From NCBI GenBank assembly GCA_036227345.1, contig CP109468.1, positions 3,906,001-3,970,000 on the forward strand: a DNA stretch of 64,000 nt, in the 5' to 3' direction. The translations under genes were made by a program, and so were the position numbers. The notes beneath the pieces are model-generated. The model saw only the letters and a program-made list of their open reading frames with translations, was not told the origin of the DNA and did no database searches. Below are positions 43,544 through 51,678 of the stretch, piece after piece. Origin of the DNA: Streptomyces sp. NBC_01463. GTDB lineage: Bacteria; Actinomycetota; Actinomycetes; Streptomycetales; Streptomycetaceae. Within the stretch, counting starts at the first letter, position 1, and the number at the start of each line of letters is the position of its first letter.

Positions 43544-45187
43544 GTGACCGGACCCCTCATCGTCCAGAGCGACAAGACGCTGCTCCTGGAGGTCGACCAC
43601 GAGCAGGCCGACGCCTGCCGTCGTGTGATCGCCCCCTTCGCGGAGCTGGAGCGTGCGCCCGAGCACATCCACACCTATCGGCTGACCCCTCTCGGGCTGT
43701 GGAACGCCCGGGCGGCGGGGCACGACGCCGAGCAGGTCGTCGACGCGCTCGTGAAGTACTCCCGCTACCCCGTACCGCACGCGCTGCTCGTCGACATCGC
43801 CGAGACGATGGACCGCTACGGCCGGCTGACGCTGTCCAAGCATCCGGTGCACGGGCTGGTGCTGACGTCCACGGACCGGCCGGTCCTGGAGGAGATCCTG
43901 CGGTCGAAGAAGGTCCAGCCGCTGGTGGGGGCCCGGATCGATCCGGACACGGTGGCGGTGCACCCGTCCGAGCGCGGGCAGGTCAAGCAGACGCTGCTGA
44001 AGCTGGGCTGGCCCGCCGAGGACCTCGCGGGGTACGTGGACGGCGAGGCGCACCCGATCGAGCTGGACGAGAGCGGCTGGGCGCTGCGGCCGTACCAGCA
44101 GCAGGCGGTCGAGGGGTTCTGGCACGGCGGTTCGGGTGTGGTCGTGCTGCCGTGCGGCGCGGGCAAGACGCTGGTCGGGGCGGGCGCGATGGCGCAGGCC
44201 AAGGCGACGACGCTGATCCTGGTCACGAACACGGTGTCGGCCCGGCAGTGGAAGCACGAGCTGGTGAAGCGGACGTCGCTGACGGAGGAGGAGATCGGCG
44301 AGTACAGCGGTACGCGCAAGGAGATCCGGCCGGTCACCATCGCGACGTACCAGGTGCTGACGACCCGGCGTAAGGGGATCTATCCGCACCTGGAGCTGTT
44401 CGACTCCCGCGACTGGGGTCTGGTGATCTACGACGAGGTGCATCTGCTGCCCGCGCCGGTGTTCAAGTTCACCGCCGATCTGCAGGCGCGGCGCCGGCTG
44501 GGGCTCACGGCCACGCTGGTGCGGGAGGACGGCCGCGAGTCGGACGTCTTCTCGCTGATCGGGCCGAAGCGGTTCGACGCTCCGTGGAAGGAGATCGAGG
44601 CGCAGGGCTACATCGCTCCGGCCGACTGTGTCGAGGTGCGGGTCAATCTGACGGACTCGGAGCGGCTGGCGTACGCGACCGCCGAGGCGGAGGAGAAGTA
44701 CCGGTTCTGCGCGACGACGGCGACGAAGCGGAAGGTCACCGAGGCGCTGGTGCGCAAGCACAAGGGTGAGCAGACGCTGGTCATCGGGCAGTACATCGAC
44801 CAGCTCGACGAGCTGGGTGAGCATCTGGACGCCCCGGTGATCAAGGGCGAGACCACCAATGCCCAGCGCGAGAAGCTGTTCGGCGCCTTCCGGGAGGGTG
44901 AGATCAGCGTGCTGGTGGTGTCGAAGGTGGCGAACTTCTCCATCGACCTGCCGGAGGCCACCGTCGCCATTCAGGTGTCGGGTACGTTCGGCTCGCGTCA
45001 GGAGGAGGCCCAGCGGCTGGGCCGGGTGCTGCGTCCGAAGGCGGACGGGCACGAGGCGCGGTTCTACTCGGTGGTCGCGCGGGACACGATCGACCAGGAC
45101 TTCGCGGCGCACCGCCAGCGGTTCCTGGCGGAGCAGGGTTACGCGTACCGGATCATGGACGCGGACGAGCTGCTGGCGGAGGGCTGA
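43544..45187 (+). CDS. DNA repair helicase XPB
   Basis: 547 residues from GTG (VTGPLIVQSDKTLLLEV), the typical length for bacterial XPB. The superfamily 2 motifs are in order: Walker A PCGAGKTLVGA (about 205), DEVH box IYDEVHLLPA, TAT motif GLTATLVREDGRE containing the XPB-specific RED motif, motif IV/V region, and motif VI QRLGRVLRPK. The N-terminal damage-recognition-like domain is present. It is a 3'-5' ATP-dependent DNA helicase involved in repair or transcription. Its partner gene lies upstream across copy C of the repeat element. Confidence 0.94.
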   Translation: MTGPLIVQSDKTLLLEVDHEQADACRRVIAPFAELERAPEHIHTYRLTPLGLWNARAAGHDAEQVVDALVKYSRYPVPHALLVDIAETMDRYGRLTLSKHPVHGLVLTSTDRPVLEEILRSKKVQPLVGARIDPDTVAVHPSERGQVKQTLLKLGWPAEDLAGYVDGEAHPIELDESGWALRPYQQQAVEGFWHGGSGVVVLPCGAGKTLVGAGAMAQAKATTLILVTNTVSARQWKHELVKRTSLTEEEIGEYSGTRKEIRPVTIATYQVLTTRRKGIYPHLELFDSRDWGLVIYDEVHLLPAPVFKFTADLQARRRLGLTATLVREDGRESDVFSLIGPKRFDAPWKEIEAQGYIAPADCVEVRVNLTDSERLAYATAEAEEKYRFCATTATKRKVTEALVRKHKGEQTLVIGQYIDQLDELGEHLDAPVIKGETTNAQREKLFGAFREGEISVLVVSKVANFSIDLPEATVAIQVSGTFGSRQEEAQRLGRVLRPKADGHEARFYSVVARDTIDQDFAAHRQRFLAEQGYAYRIMDADELLAEG

Positions 45188-45188
45188 C

Positions 45189-45371
45189 TCAGCGGCGGAC
45201 GCCCGCCTCTTCCGCGTACTCGCCGAGGACGACGACGCCGAACGCGGCCCGGGCGAAGATCCTGACGGCGCGCAGGGCGTCTCCGGCCCGGTGGCTGTGG
45301 GGGTGACCGGTGGCCGCGGTGGCGCCGTGCGCGGGGCCGGTCCTTCTGGGGTTCAGGGTGACGGTGCTCAT
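45189..45371 (-). CDS. Small conserved hypothetical protein
   Basis: 60 residues with GGAAG just before the ATG. It has a basic N-terminus (STVTLNPRRTGPAHGATAAT) and a short amphipathic/hydrophobic stretch (ALRAVRIFARAAFGVVVLGE) before an acidic-basic tail. I know no domain. It converges with XPB (1 base apart) and is divergent from the HelD gene. Confidence 0.6.
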   Translation of the reverse strand: MSTVTLNPRRTGPAHGATAATGHPHSHRAGDALRAVRIFARAAFGVVVLGEYAEEAGVRR

Positions 45372-45711
45372 GTCTTCCATGGTGCTCCGGACGGGCGCGT
45401 CACCGCGTCGGTCCGGAGACGGAAGCCCGGGGGCGGCCGTCTCCCTCTGTGGTCGCACGGCGTCCCCTACGGGGTGGAGGCGTGCCGGTATTCGTTCGCG
45501 CCCGGGACGGGTGGTCGCTAGAATCGCCGGTCTGCCCGCCTCCCGCACCGTGGTACCGGCCGCCCGCAAGGGCCTGTCCGGCAGCCGGGGGAGCGCCGCC
45601 GACCGGACGGAAACCGGCCGACAGCCAGTGATCGATTCCCGAGCGGACCGCACCCCACGTACACGGGGCGATGCGGTCCGCCGTCCTGCGTTGAATGCCG
45701 GAGGCAACACC
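45372..45711 (+). promoter_or_regulatory. Long leader region of the HelD-family gene
   Basis: 340 bases without a gene. TAGAAT at 45519-45524 is a good -10 hexamer for the plus strand, although no clear -35 element is spaced correctly. A transcript starting just after it would have a leader of about 180 bases ending with a strong hairpin (45643-45681) before the ribosome site GGAGG. Confidence 0.5.
45643..45681 (+). promoter_or_regulatory. Leader hairpin upstream of HelD-family gene
   Basis: GCGGACCGCA (45643-45652) pairs perfectly with TGCGGTCCGC (45672-45681). Inside it CCCC (45653-45656) pairs with GGGG (45665-45668), leaving a CGA bulge and an 8-base loop. It ends 30 bases before the GTG at 45712. 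It may act as an attenuator or a translational control element. Confidence 0.55.
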
Positions 45712-47790
45712 GTGCCCGCGCACGAACACGAAAGCGACACCACCACCGATCCCCTCGCGCACGAGCGCGCCCATCTCGCCGCATCGCGCGCCGCGCTGCG
45801 CGCGATGCGCGAGGACGCCCAGGCCCTCGACATCCGTGACGTCACGGCGAACTGGGTGAACGCCGCCGTCCTTCAGGCGCAGATCACCGACCGCATCAAG
45901 TCGCTCGCCGACCTCGCCCACACCCCGCTGTTCTTCGGGCGGCTGGACTACCTCCACGTGGTCGGCGCCGAGCAGGCCGAGGGCGCGGAGGGCGAGCAGT
46001 TCTACATCGGGCGGCGCCACGTCCATGACGCCGGCGGCGACCCGATGGTGATCGACTGGCGCGCGCCGGTCTCCCAGCCGTTCTACCGGGCGTCCCGGAA
46101 GGATCCGCTGGACGTGGGCCAGCGGCGCCGCTTCGGCTACACGGGCGGTGAGCTGACCGCGTACGAGGACGAGCACCTCACCGACCCCTCGGAGGCGGCG
46201 CAGACCAGCAAGCTGCTCCAGGCGGAGATCGAGCGGCCGCGTGTCGGTCCGATGCGTGACATCGTCGCGACGATCCAGCCGGAGCAGGACGAGATCGTCC
46301 GCAGCGGGCTCGGCGGCACGGTGTGCGTGCAGGGCGGGCCGGGCACCGGGAAGACGGCCGTGGGCCTGCACCGGGTCGCGTATCTGCTGTACGCGCATCG
46401 GGAGCGGCTCGCCCGCACCGGGACCCTGGTCATCGGGCCGAACAAGTCGTTCCTGCACTACATCGAGCAGGTGCTGCCGGCGCTCGGTGAGCTGGAGGTG
46501 AAGCAGGCGACCGTCGACGACCTGGTGACGGCACAGGTCGAGGTCCGGGGCACGGACGAGGCGCGGGCCGCCGTGGTGAAGGGCGATGCCCGGATGGCGG
46601 AGGTGCTGCGGCGGGCGATCCGTTCGCACGTGACCATGCCGACGGAGCCCGTGATGGTGGTGCGGGGGTCCCGCCGCTGGCGCGTTCCGGCGTACGAGAT
46701 CGAGGAGATGGTCAAGGAGCTGCTGGACCGCGACATGCGGTACGGGGCCGCCCACGAGGCTCTGCCGCAGCGCATCGCGCATGCCGTGCTGGTGCGGATG
46801 GAGGAGGCGGGCGAGGCGCCCGACGACCGGGTGCAGAACGCGGTGGCGCGGAATCCCGCGGTGAAGGCGGCGGTGAAGGCGGCGGTGAAGGCGGCCTGGC
46901 CCGCGGTCGACCCGTCGAAGCTGGTGCTGCGGCTGCTGTCGGACCCGGAGTTCCTGGCCGCGCAGGCGGACGGGCTGCTGACCGAGGATGAGCAGAAGAC
47001 GATCCTGTGGGCCAGGCCGGCCCGCAGTGTGAGGTCCGCGAAATGGTCGGCGGCGGACGCGGTGCTGATCGACGAGGCGAACGACCTGGTGGCGCGTACG
47101 CACTCGCTCGGTCATGTCGTCATCGACGAGGCCCAGGACCTGTCCCCCATGCAGTACCGGGCGGTGGGCCGGCGGTGCTCGACCGGTTCGGCGACCGTGC
47201 TCGGGGACCTGGCGCAGGGCACGACGCCCTGGTCGACGCAGAGCTGGGAGCAGGCGCTGCACCATCTGGGGAAACCGGACGCGATGGTGGAGGAGCTGAC
47301 GGCGGGCTTCCGTGTGCCGCGCGAGGTGATCGCGTACGCGTCGCGGCTGCTGCCGGTGATCTCACCGGGTCTGGCCGCGGTGGAGTCGGTACGTGAGTCG
47401 CCCGGTTCGCTGTCGGTGCGGGAGGCGGCGGACGGGCTGGACGCGGCGGTGGTCGCGGCGTGCGTGGAGTCGCTGCGGCAGGAGGGGTCGACGGGTCTGA
47501 TCGCCGCCGACGCGCGGATCCCCGCACTGGCCGAGGCGCTGACGGCGGCGGGGCACACGTATCTCTCGCCCGGTCAGGAGACGACCGCCGAGTCCCGGCT
47601 GACCCTGGTGCCGGCGTCGCTGGCGAAGGGTCTGGAGTACGACTACGTGGTGCTGGACGAGCCGGCGGCCGTGGTGGACGGCGAGCCGGACGAGCGGACC
47701 GGGCTGCGCCGGCTGTACGTGGCCCTGACCCGTGCCGTGTCCGGGCTGATCGTCCTTCACTCGGCCCCGTTGCCCGCGCAGTTGGGCTGA
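45712..47790 (+). CDS. HelD-family RNA polymerase-associated ATPase
   Basis: 692 residues from a GTG with GGAGG at ideal spacing. The N-terminal helical arm (about 10-70) leads to a UvrD-like superfamily 1 core split by an insertion. Motifs are Walker A GGPGTGKTAVGLHRVAYLLY (about 205), Walker B VIDEAQDLSP (about 470), GDLAQGT, and LAKGLEYDYVVLDEP plus RRLYVALTRA near the end. HelD/HelR proteins pull RNA polymerase off DNA and can displace rifampicin. The segment AVKAAVKAAVKA comes from three 12-base tandem repeats (46858-46893). A bidirectional terminator follows. Confidence 0.9.
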   Translation: MPAHEHESDTTTDPLAHERAHLAASRAALRAMREDAQALDIRDVTANWVNAAVLQAQITDRIKSLADLAHTPLFFGRLDYLHVVGAEQAEGAEGEQFYIGRRHVHDAGGDPMVIDWRAPVSQPFYRASRKDPLDVGQRRRFGYTGGELTAYEDEHLTDPSEAAQTSKLLQAEIERPRVGPMRDIVATIQPEQDEIVRSGLGGTVCVQGGPGTGKTAVGLHRVAYLLYAHRERLARTGTLVIGPNKSFLHYIEQVLPALGELEVKQATVDDLVTAQVEVRGTDEARAAVVKGDARMAEVLRRAIRSHVTMPTEPVMVVRGSRRWRVPAYEIEEMVKELLDRDMRYGAAHEALPQRIAHAVLVRMEEAGEAPDDRVQNAVARNPAVKAAVKAAVKAAWPAVDPSKLVLRLLSDPEFLAAQADGLLTEDEQKTILWARPARSVRSAKWSAADAVLIDEANDLVARTHSLGHVVIDEAQDLSPMQYRAVGRRCSTGSATVLGDLAQGTTPWSTQSWEQALHHLGKPDAMVEELTAGFRVPREVIAYASRLLPVISPGLAAVESVRESPGSLSVREAADGLDAAVVAACVESLRQEGSTGLIAADARIPALAEALTAAGHTYLSPGQETTAESRLTLVPASLAKGLEYDYVVLDEPAAVVDGEPDERTGLRRLYVALTRAVSGLIVLHSAPLPAQLG
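46858..46893 (+). repeat. Three 12-base tandem repeats inside HelD-family gene
   Basis: The unit gcggtgaaggcg occurs three times in tandem, encoding AVKA three times in the insertion domain. It could vary in copy number between strains without breaking the frame. Confidence 0.8.
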
Positions 47791-47799
47791 GGGGATGGG

Positions 47800-47828
47800 G
47801 CGGTGTGCGGGGCTCCCCCGCACACCGC
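47800..47828. terminator. Bidirectional terminator between HelD-family and GH9 genes
   Basis: GCGGTGTGCGGG pairs perfectly with CCCGCACACCGC around a 5-base GCTCC loop. It lies 10 bases after the plus-strand stop and 7 bases after the minus-strand stop, so it serves both convergent genes. Confidence 0.75.
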
Positions 47829-47834
47829 TCCCGT

Positions 47835-50483
47835 TCAGGCCGTTGTGCACGCCCTCCCGTTCAGCTTGACCGTTCCCGGGTCGGCCGCCGGACCCGAGAG
47901 GCTGCTGTTGAACCCGAAGTCGACCGCCGCTCCCGGGGCCAGGGTGCGGTTCCAGGACAGCGGCGCCGCGGTGACCGTCCGTCCGTACTGGGCGAGTTCG
48001 GCGCTCCAGGTGTGGCTGAGCTTCTGGTCGCCCGGCAGCAGCCAGGTCAGGGACCAGGGGGTGAGCGCCTCGGTTCCGGTGTTCTTCACCGTGACCGTGG
48101 TGGTCGATCCGGTGCGCCACGGGTGCGAGGAGTACGTGACGGTGCAGGCGCGGGCCGGGCCCGTGCCGGCTCCGGCGTCGTCCAGGTAGGAGGCGACGAA
48201 GGCCAGCGGTGCGTTCCAGTTGATCGCGACCTCGTTGGTGGCGTACGAGCCGTTGTCGTCGAGGTAGCACATCGCCGCCGCGCACCCGTTGAGCTTGGCC
48301 GCGGCCTCCGGGTCGCCCGAGGTGGGGGCGGTGAGGTTCGGTCCGCCCGCGAGGGAGCCGGCGGGCGGGTGGGGCAGGGACGGGTCGCTCTGGTGGGCCC
48401 AGACCCGGTGGTGCTGGTTCTCGGAGCTGCGCTCGCCGTATCCGGTGACGTACGACTGGTTGAGCGGGTTGCGTCCGAAGAGGTAGTCGGCGCCGCGCAG
48501 GACGGCGTCGCGGTACGCGGCCCTTCCGGTGAGGTCGGCCGCGGTGGCCAGCACGATCATGTTGTTGAGCACCTGGCTGTTGGAGCCCCAGACGTAGTTC
48601 TGGCCGGCCGGGGCGTAGGGCACGCCGTACGCCTGGTCCTCGGTCTGTGCCGCGTAGCGGTCGGCGGCGGTGGTGACGACCGTGCGGACCTGTCCCAGTT
48701 GGGCGGCGGTCAGGTCGTTGGGGACGGTGGCGAGGGTCAGGACGCCGAGCCCGGCGGTCTCGCCCCACCACATGCCGCCGTCGGCGGGGAACGCCGCGTC
48801 GGTGTCGCCGTGCAGCGGGGAGCCGAGGAGGGCCTGGCGGTAGGTGCCGGCGCCGGTGGTGGTGAAGAGTTCGGCGGCGGCCCAGTAGAACTCGTCGGAG
48901 ACGTCGTCGTCGCTGTACGTCCCGCCGCCCGTCCCGTCGTTCGGGTCGGCGAGCACGTCCGGGTGGGCCTTCGCCGCGGTCCACGCGGTCTCGGCGGCGG
49001 TACGGCACCGGGCGGCGAAGTCCGCGTCGTACGGGGCGAAGAGCCGGGCGCACTGGGCGGCGGTGGCGGCCAGGTTGAGGGTCGCGGCGGTGGTCGGCGC
49101 GTGCAGCTCGCGCTGCTGGGGGTCCTGGTCGGGCATCATCGGCAGCCCGGTCCACTGGGCGTCGTGCATCTTGTGGTGGACCATGCCGGCGAGCGGCTGC
49201 CCGGCCGGGACCTGCATGCGCATCAGGAAGTCGAGCTCCCAGCGCGCCTCGTCGAGGATGTCCGGCACGTCGTTGCCGTGTTCGGGCACGCGCAGCGCGC
49301 CGTCGCCGAGTTCGGCGGACTCCGCCCCGTCGGCCGTCAGGGTCCGCTCGTAGGTGTCCATGAGTTCGGCGACCGCGATGCCGCCGTTGACGACGTACTT
49401 GCCCTGGTCACCGGCGTCGTACCAGCCGCCCCGCACATCGAGCCGGTAGTCGCAGACCCCCGGCCGGCAGGGCACGTCCGTGTCGCCCTTGTTGGGGGCG
49501 ACGCCGAGGTGTCCGGCGGGCCGGGCGTACTGCGCGCCGACGAGGTCCGCGTCGATCTCGATGCCGCTGCGGTTCTGGTAGAAGTACGCCAGCGAGTCGC
49601 CGCGCAGCGAGTCGTACAGGTCGGACCCGATCGAGAAGGGTTCGCTGACCTGCCCGTCCACCTCGACGGTGTAGCCGTCGCCCGAGGTGGTGACGGCCCC
49701 GAAGTCGAAGGTGTGGACGTTCTGGCGGGACGTCGGGTCGACGCCGCCCGGGACGGTGGTGCCGGTGGCGGCGGCGGTTCCGTCGGCAGCGCGCAGCGTC
49801 CAGGTCAGGGGCGCGGTGGCCTCGGTGACGAGGGTGCCTTCCTTGGGGCCCAGCGGGAGGTAGCCGACCTGGTTGACGCGGACGGGCGACCCGGTGTCGG
49901 GGACGTACACGGGTGGTTCGGCGCCGCCGCGCAGGGACACGTCGTCGAGACAGAAGGCGGTCGCCTCGTCGCCGCCGCCGATCTGGAAGGCGACCTGGGC
50001 GGCGTCGCGGTCGGCGGTCGCGGTGAAGACGTGGGTGACGGGCACCGCATCGGTGCCGATCGGGTCGGTCGCGGAGAGGTCGGTCGTGTACGGCTCGGTG
50101 GCCAGCTGGACGTTGGTGTGGATGGAGAGCGGGGTGGTGGACGTCGCCGTGTAGGTGAGGGTGTACGTCTCCCCCGCGACGAGCGGGATGTCGTTCTGGC
50201 CGACGATCACGTCCCACGGGTTGGCCGTTCCCGCCGGCACGTCGGTGCAGAGCCGGCCGTCGGTGACGGCGGCGGTGTTGGCCGTCCACCACCAGGGCGC
50301 GGTGCCCGCGGAGAAGTCGCCGTTGGTGATCTGTTCCGGGGCGGGGTCGGCGTCATCGGCGGCGGCGCCGGGTGCGGTGAGGGCACCGGCGAACAGTGCG
50401 GCGAGGGCTAACGCGCCGAGTACACGGCGGCCGTGCGGGGCGCGGGCGCGGCCGGTGGGGGACGGGGGCGGGGAGGCGTTCAC
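47835..50483 (-). CDS. Secreted GH9 cellulase with CBM4-like and CBM2 modules
   Basis: 882 residues from a GTG. A signal peptide (GRRVLGALALAALFAGALTA, cleavage near GAAADD) is followed by a CBM4/9-like module (about 50-185), an Ig-like cellulase N-domain (about 200-290), a GH9 catalytic domain (about 295-745) and a CBM2 (about 780-882; Trp in HPWRTG, TPWSLTW, SWNRTL). Catalytic motifs are GGWYDAGD with the two Asp, HHRVWAHQ, and NEVAINWNAPL with the acid Glu. It cleaves beta-1,4-glucan outside the cell. Codon 25 is TTA. Two CebR boxes lie upstream, so cello-oligosaccharides should induce it. Confidence 0.95.
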   Translation of the reverse strand: MNASPPPSPTGRARAPHGRRVLGALALAALFAGALTAPGAAADDADPAPEQITNGDFSAGTAPWWWTANTAAVTDGRLCTDVPAGTANPWDVIVGQNDIPLVAGETYTLTYTATSTTPLSIHTNVQLATEPYTTDLSATDPIGTDAVPVTHVFTATADRDAAQVAFQIGGGDEATAFCLDDVSLRGGAEPPVYVPDTGSPVRVNQVGYLPLGPKEGTLVTEATAPLTWTLRAADGTAAATGTTVPGGVDPTSRQNVHTFDFGAVTTSGDGYTVEVDGQVSEPFSIGSDLYDSLRGDSLAYFYQNRSGIEIDADLVGAQYARPAGHLGVAPNKGDTDVPCRPGVCDYRLDVRGGWYDAGDQGKYVVNGGIAVAELMDTYERTLTADGAESAELGDGALRVPEHGNDVPDILDEARWELDFLMRMQVPAGQPLAGMVHHKMHDAQWTGLPMMPDQDPQQRELHAPTTAATLNLAATAAQCARLFAPYDADFAARCRTAAETAWTAAKAHPDVLADPNDGTGGGTYSDDDVSDEFYWAAAELFTTTGAGTYRQALLGSPLHGDTDAAFPADGGMWWGETAGLGVLTLATVPNDLTAAQLGQVRTVVTTAADRYAAQTEDQAYGVPYAPAGQNYVWGSNSQVLNNMIVLATAADLTGRAAYRDAVLRGADYLFGRNPLNQSYVTGYGERSSENQHHRVWAHQSDPSLPHPPAGSLAGGPNLTAPTSGDPEAAAKLNGCAAAMCYLDDNGSYATNEVAINWNAPLAFVASYLDDAGAGTGPARACTVTYSSHPWRTGSTTTVTVKNTGTEALTPWSLTWLLPGDQKLSHTWSAELAQYGRTVTAAPLSWNRTLAPGAAVDFGFNSSLSGPAADPGTVKLNGRACTTA
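50409..50411 (-). promoter_or_regulatory. In-frame TTA codon in the cellulase signal peptide
   Basis: Minus-strand TTA is codon 25 (VLGALALAA region). An early TTA in Streptomyces secondary genes usually gives strong dependence on the bldA tRNA. Confidence 0.7.
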
Positions 50484-50541
50484 CGGGGGCCTTTCGGTAG
50501 GGGGCGGGCGGAACGTCGGGAACGAAGCGGAGATGGCGCGG

Positions 50542-50555
50542 TGGGAACGCTCCCA
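50542..50555. promoter_or_regulatory. CebR box 1
   Basis: TGGGAACGCTCCCA matches the CebR consensus TGGGAGCGCTCCCA at 13 of 14 positions, 59 bases upstream of the cellulase GTG. CebR is a LacI-type repressor released by cellobiose or cellotriose. Confidence 0.85.
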
Positions 50556-50585
50556 TTAGCGAGGCGCAAGGCCGGGGAGGCATCG

Positions 50586-50599
50586 TGGGAGCGTTCCCA
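50586..50599. promoter_or_regulatory. CebR box 2
   Basis: TGGGAGCGTTCCCA also matches at 13 of 14 positions. Its centre is 44 bases from that of box 1, close to four helical turns, which would let two bound repressors lie on one face of the DNA. Confidence 0.85.
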
Positions 50600-50684
50600 C
50601 ACCGCCGGTTCATTGTGGCGCCGGGGGTGATTGTTGCGCCAGGGTCATGACAGCACCAGCCTGTGCTGCCGGGCCGGAAACGGC

Positions 50685-50721
50685 GGCGGGGCGGGTGCCG
50701 TTGCCCGGCACCCGCCCCGCC
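50685..50721 (-). terminator. Strong terminator hairpin after cutC
   Basis: A perfect 16-bp stem (50685-50700 with 50706-50721) and a TTGCC loop lie 15 bases past the cutC stop. It separates cutC from the cellulase control region. Confidence 0.75.
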
Positions 50722-50736
50722 TCGCACGCGACCGCC

Positions 50737-51426
50737 CTACGCGTCGAGCACGTCCCGCCACTCCCGTACCGCCGCCGCGTCCACCGGTCCCGACCAGCCG
50801 CCCGGCCGGGCGGCGCCGCCGATGTGGACGGCGTCGATGCCCGCGTCCAGCAGCTCCGGCAGGTGCTCCAGCCGCAGGCCGCCGCCGACGAGGATCTGCG
50901 GTTCGTACCCCGGCTCGCCCTTGCGGGCCGCCTCGACCAGCAGCGTGGGGATGCCGTCGTCGACCCCGGCGGGCGATCCCGCGGTGAGGTACGTGTCCAG
51001 GCCCGGCAGGTCCGCGAGGGACTTGCGCAGTGCGTCCCGGTCGGCGGCGCGGTCGATCGCGCGGTGGAACGTCCAGTTGCAGCCGTCCAGTCCGGCGACG
51101 ATCCGCTCGACCGCGACGAGGTCGGCGTGGCCGCCCTCGTCCAGGAAGCCGAGCACGAACTCGTCGGCACCCTCGGCCCGCAGCTCGCGCGCCTTGCGGA
51201 CGAGTATGCCGACGTCGCCGGCCGCGAAACCGTCCGCCACTCTGAGCATCACCCGCAGCGGGATGTCCACCGCGGCCCGGATCGCCGCGAAGGTCGCGCA
51301 GGACGGGGTGAGACCGTCCGCCGCCATGTCGGTGACCAGTTCGAGCCGGTCGGCACCACCCGCCTGGGCAGCGACCGCGTCCTCCGCGTCGAGAGCGATC
51401 ACCTCCAGGACTGCACGGTTGCTCAT
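50737..51426 (-). CDS. cutC: CutC family protein
   Basis: 229 residues of the CutC TIM-barrel family. Signature segments are LEVIALDAEDAVAAQAGGAD at the start, LRVMLRVADGF (the family usually has R-P-R here), FHRAID near residue 120 and QILVGGGL near residue 178. Members were linked to copper tolerance, although their biochemistry is unsettled. It is divergent from copA, which supports a copper link here. A GntR-type half-palindrome (51454-51469) lies 28 bases upstream of the ATG. Confidence 0.9.
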   Translation of the reverse strand: MSNRAVLEVIALDAEDAVAAQAGGADRLELVTDMAADGLTPSCATFAAIRAAVDIPLRVMLRVADGFAAGDVGILVRKARELRAEGADEFVLGFLDEGGHADLVAVERIVAGLDGCNWTFHRAIDRAADRDALRKSLADLPGLDTYLTAGSPAGVDDGIPTLLVEAARKGEPGYEPQILVGGGLRLEHLPELLDAGIDAVHIGGAARPGGWSGPVDAAAVREWRDVLDA

Positions 51427-51453
51427 GGGATCCCAATCCTCCAGGAAGCAGCT

Positions 51454-51469
51454 ATAGGTCTAGTCCAAT
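51454..51469. promoter_or_regulatory. DasR-like (GntR/HutC) site upstream of cutC
   Basis: ATAGGTCTAGTCCAAT matches the DasR consensus ACTGGTCTAGACCACT at 12 of 16 positions, with the central GGTCTAG intact. It could equally be a site for another GntR-family repressor. Confidence 0.5.
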
Positions 51470-51633
51470 GGGCAGCCTACGGGGCGGGCGGCCGGGGGCA
51501 CAGCCGCACCGTGAACGTGAAGATACGCGAGGTCAGACGGCCGACCGGCAATCGGACGCGCGCGGGCCACCGCTCCACGGCCGATCACCCTTGCGTCCGG
51601 ATAGGGGCAGGGGGTATACCTGAATCAGCACCG

Positions 51634-51652
51634 CATACCCCTAGGGGGTATG
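51634..51652. promoter_or_regulatory. CsoR-type copper operator upstream of copA
   Basis: CATACCCCTAGGGGGTATG is a near-perfect palindrome of the TACCC/GGGTA kind bound by CsoR repressors. It ends 27 bases before the copA GTG. A second short palindrome, GGTATACC, is at 51613-51620. Confidence 0.7.
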
Positions 51653-51678
51653 AATGATCCAGTGAACGAGGAGGCACC

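Noticed and set aside
43112..45112. Long open frames across the repeat elements and on the strand opposite XPB (also 29054-31102, 38980-40277, 40588-43674)
   Set aside because: They result from high GC in the wrong frame and from the repeats. They lack ribosome sites and domains, and their residues are Arg/Pro/Gly-rich.
45540..45600. Rifamycin-associated element upstream of the HelD-family gene
   Set aside because: Only a partial CGCAAGGGCC-like match is present. It lacks the full inverted repeat, so I do not annotate it.
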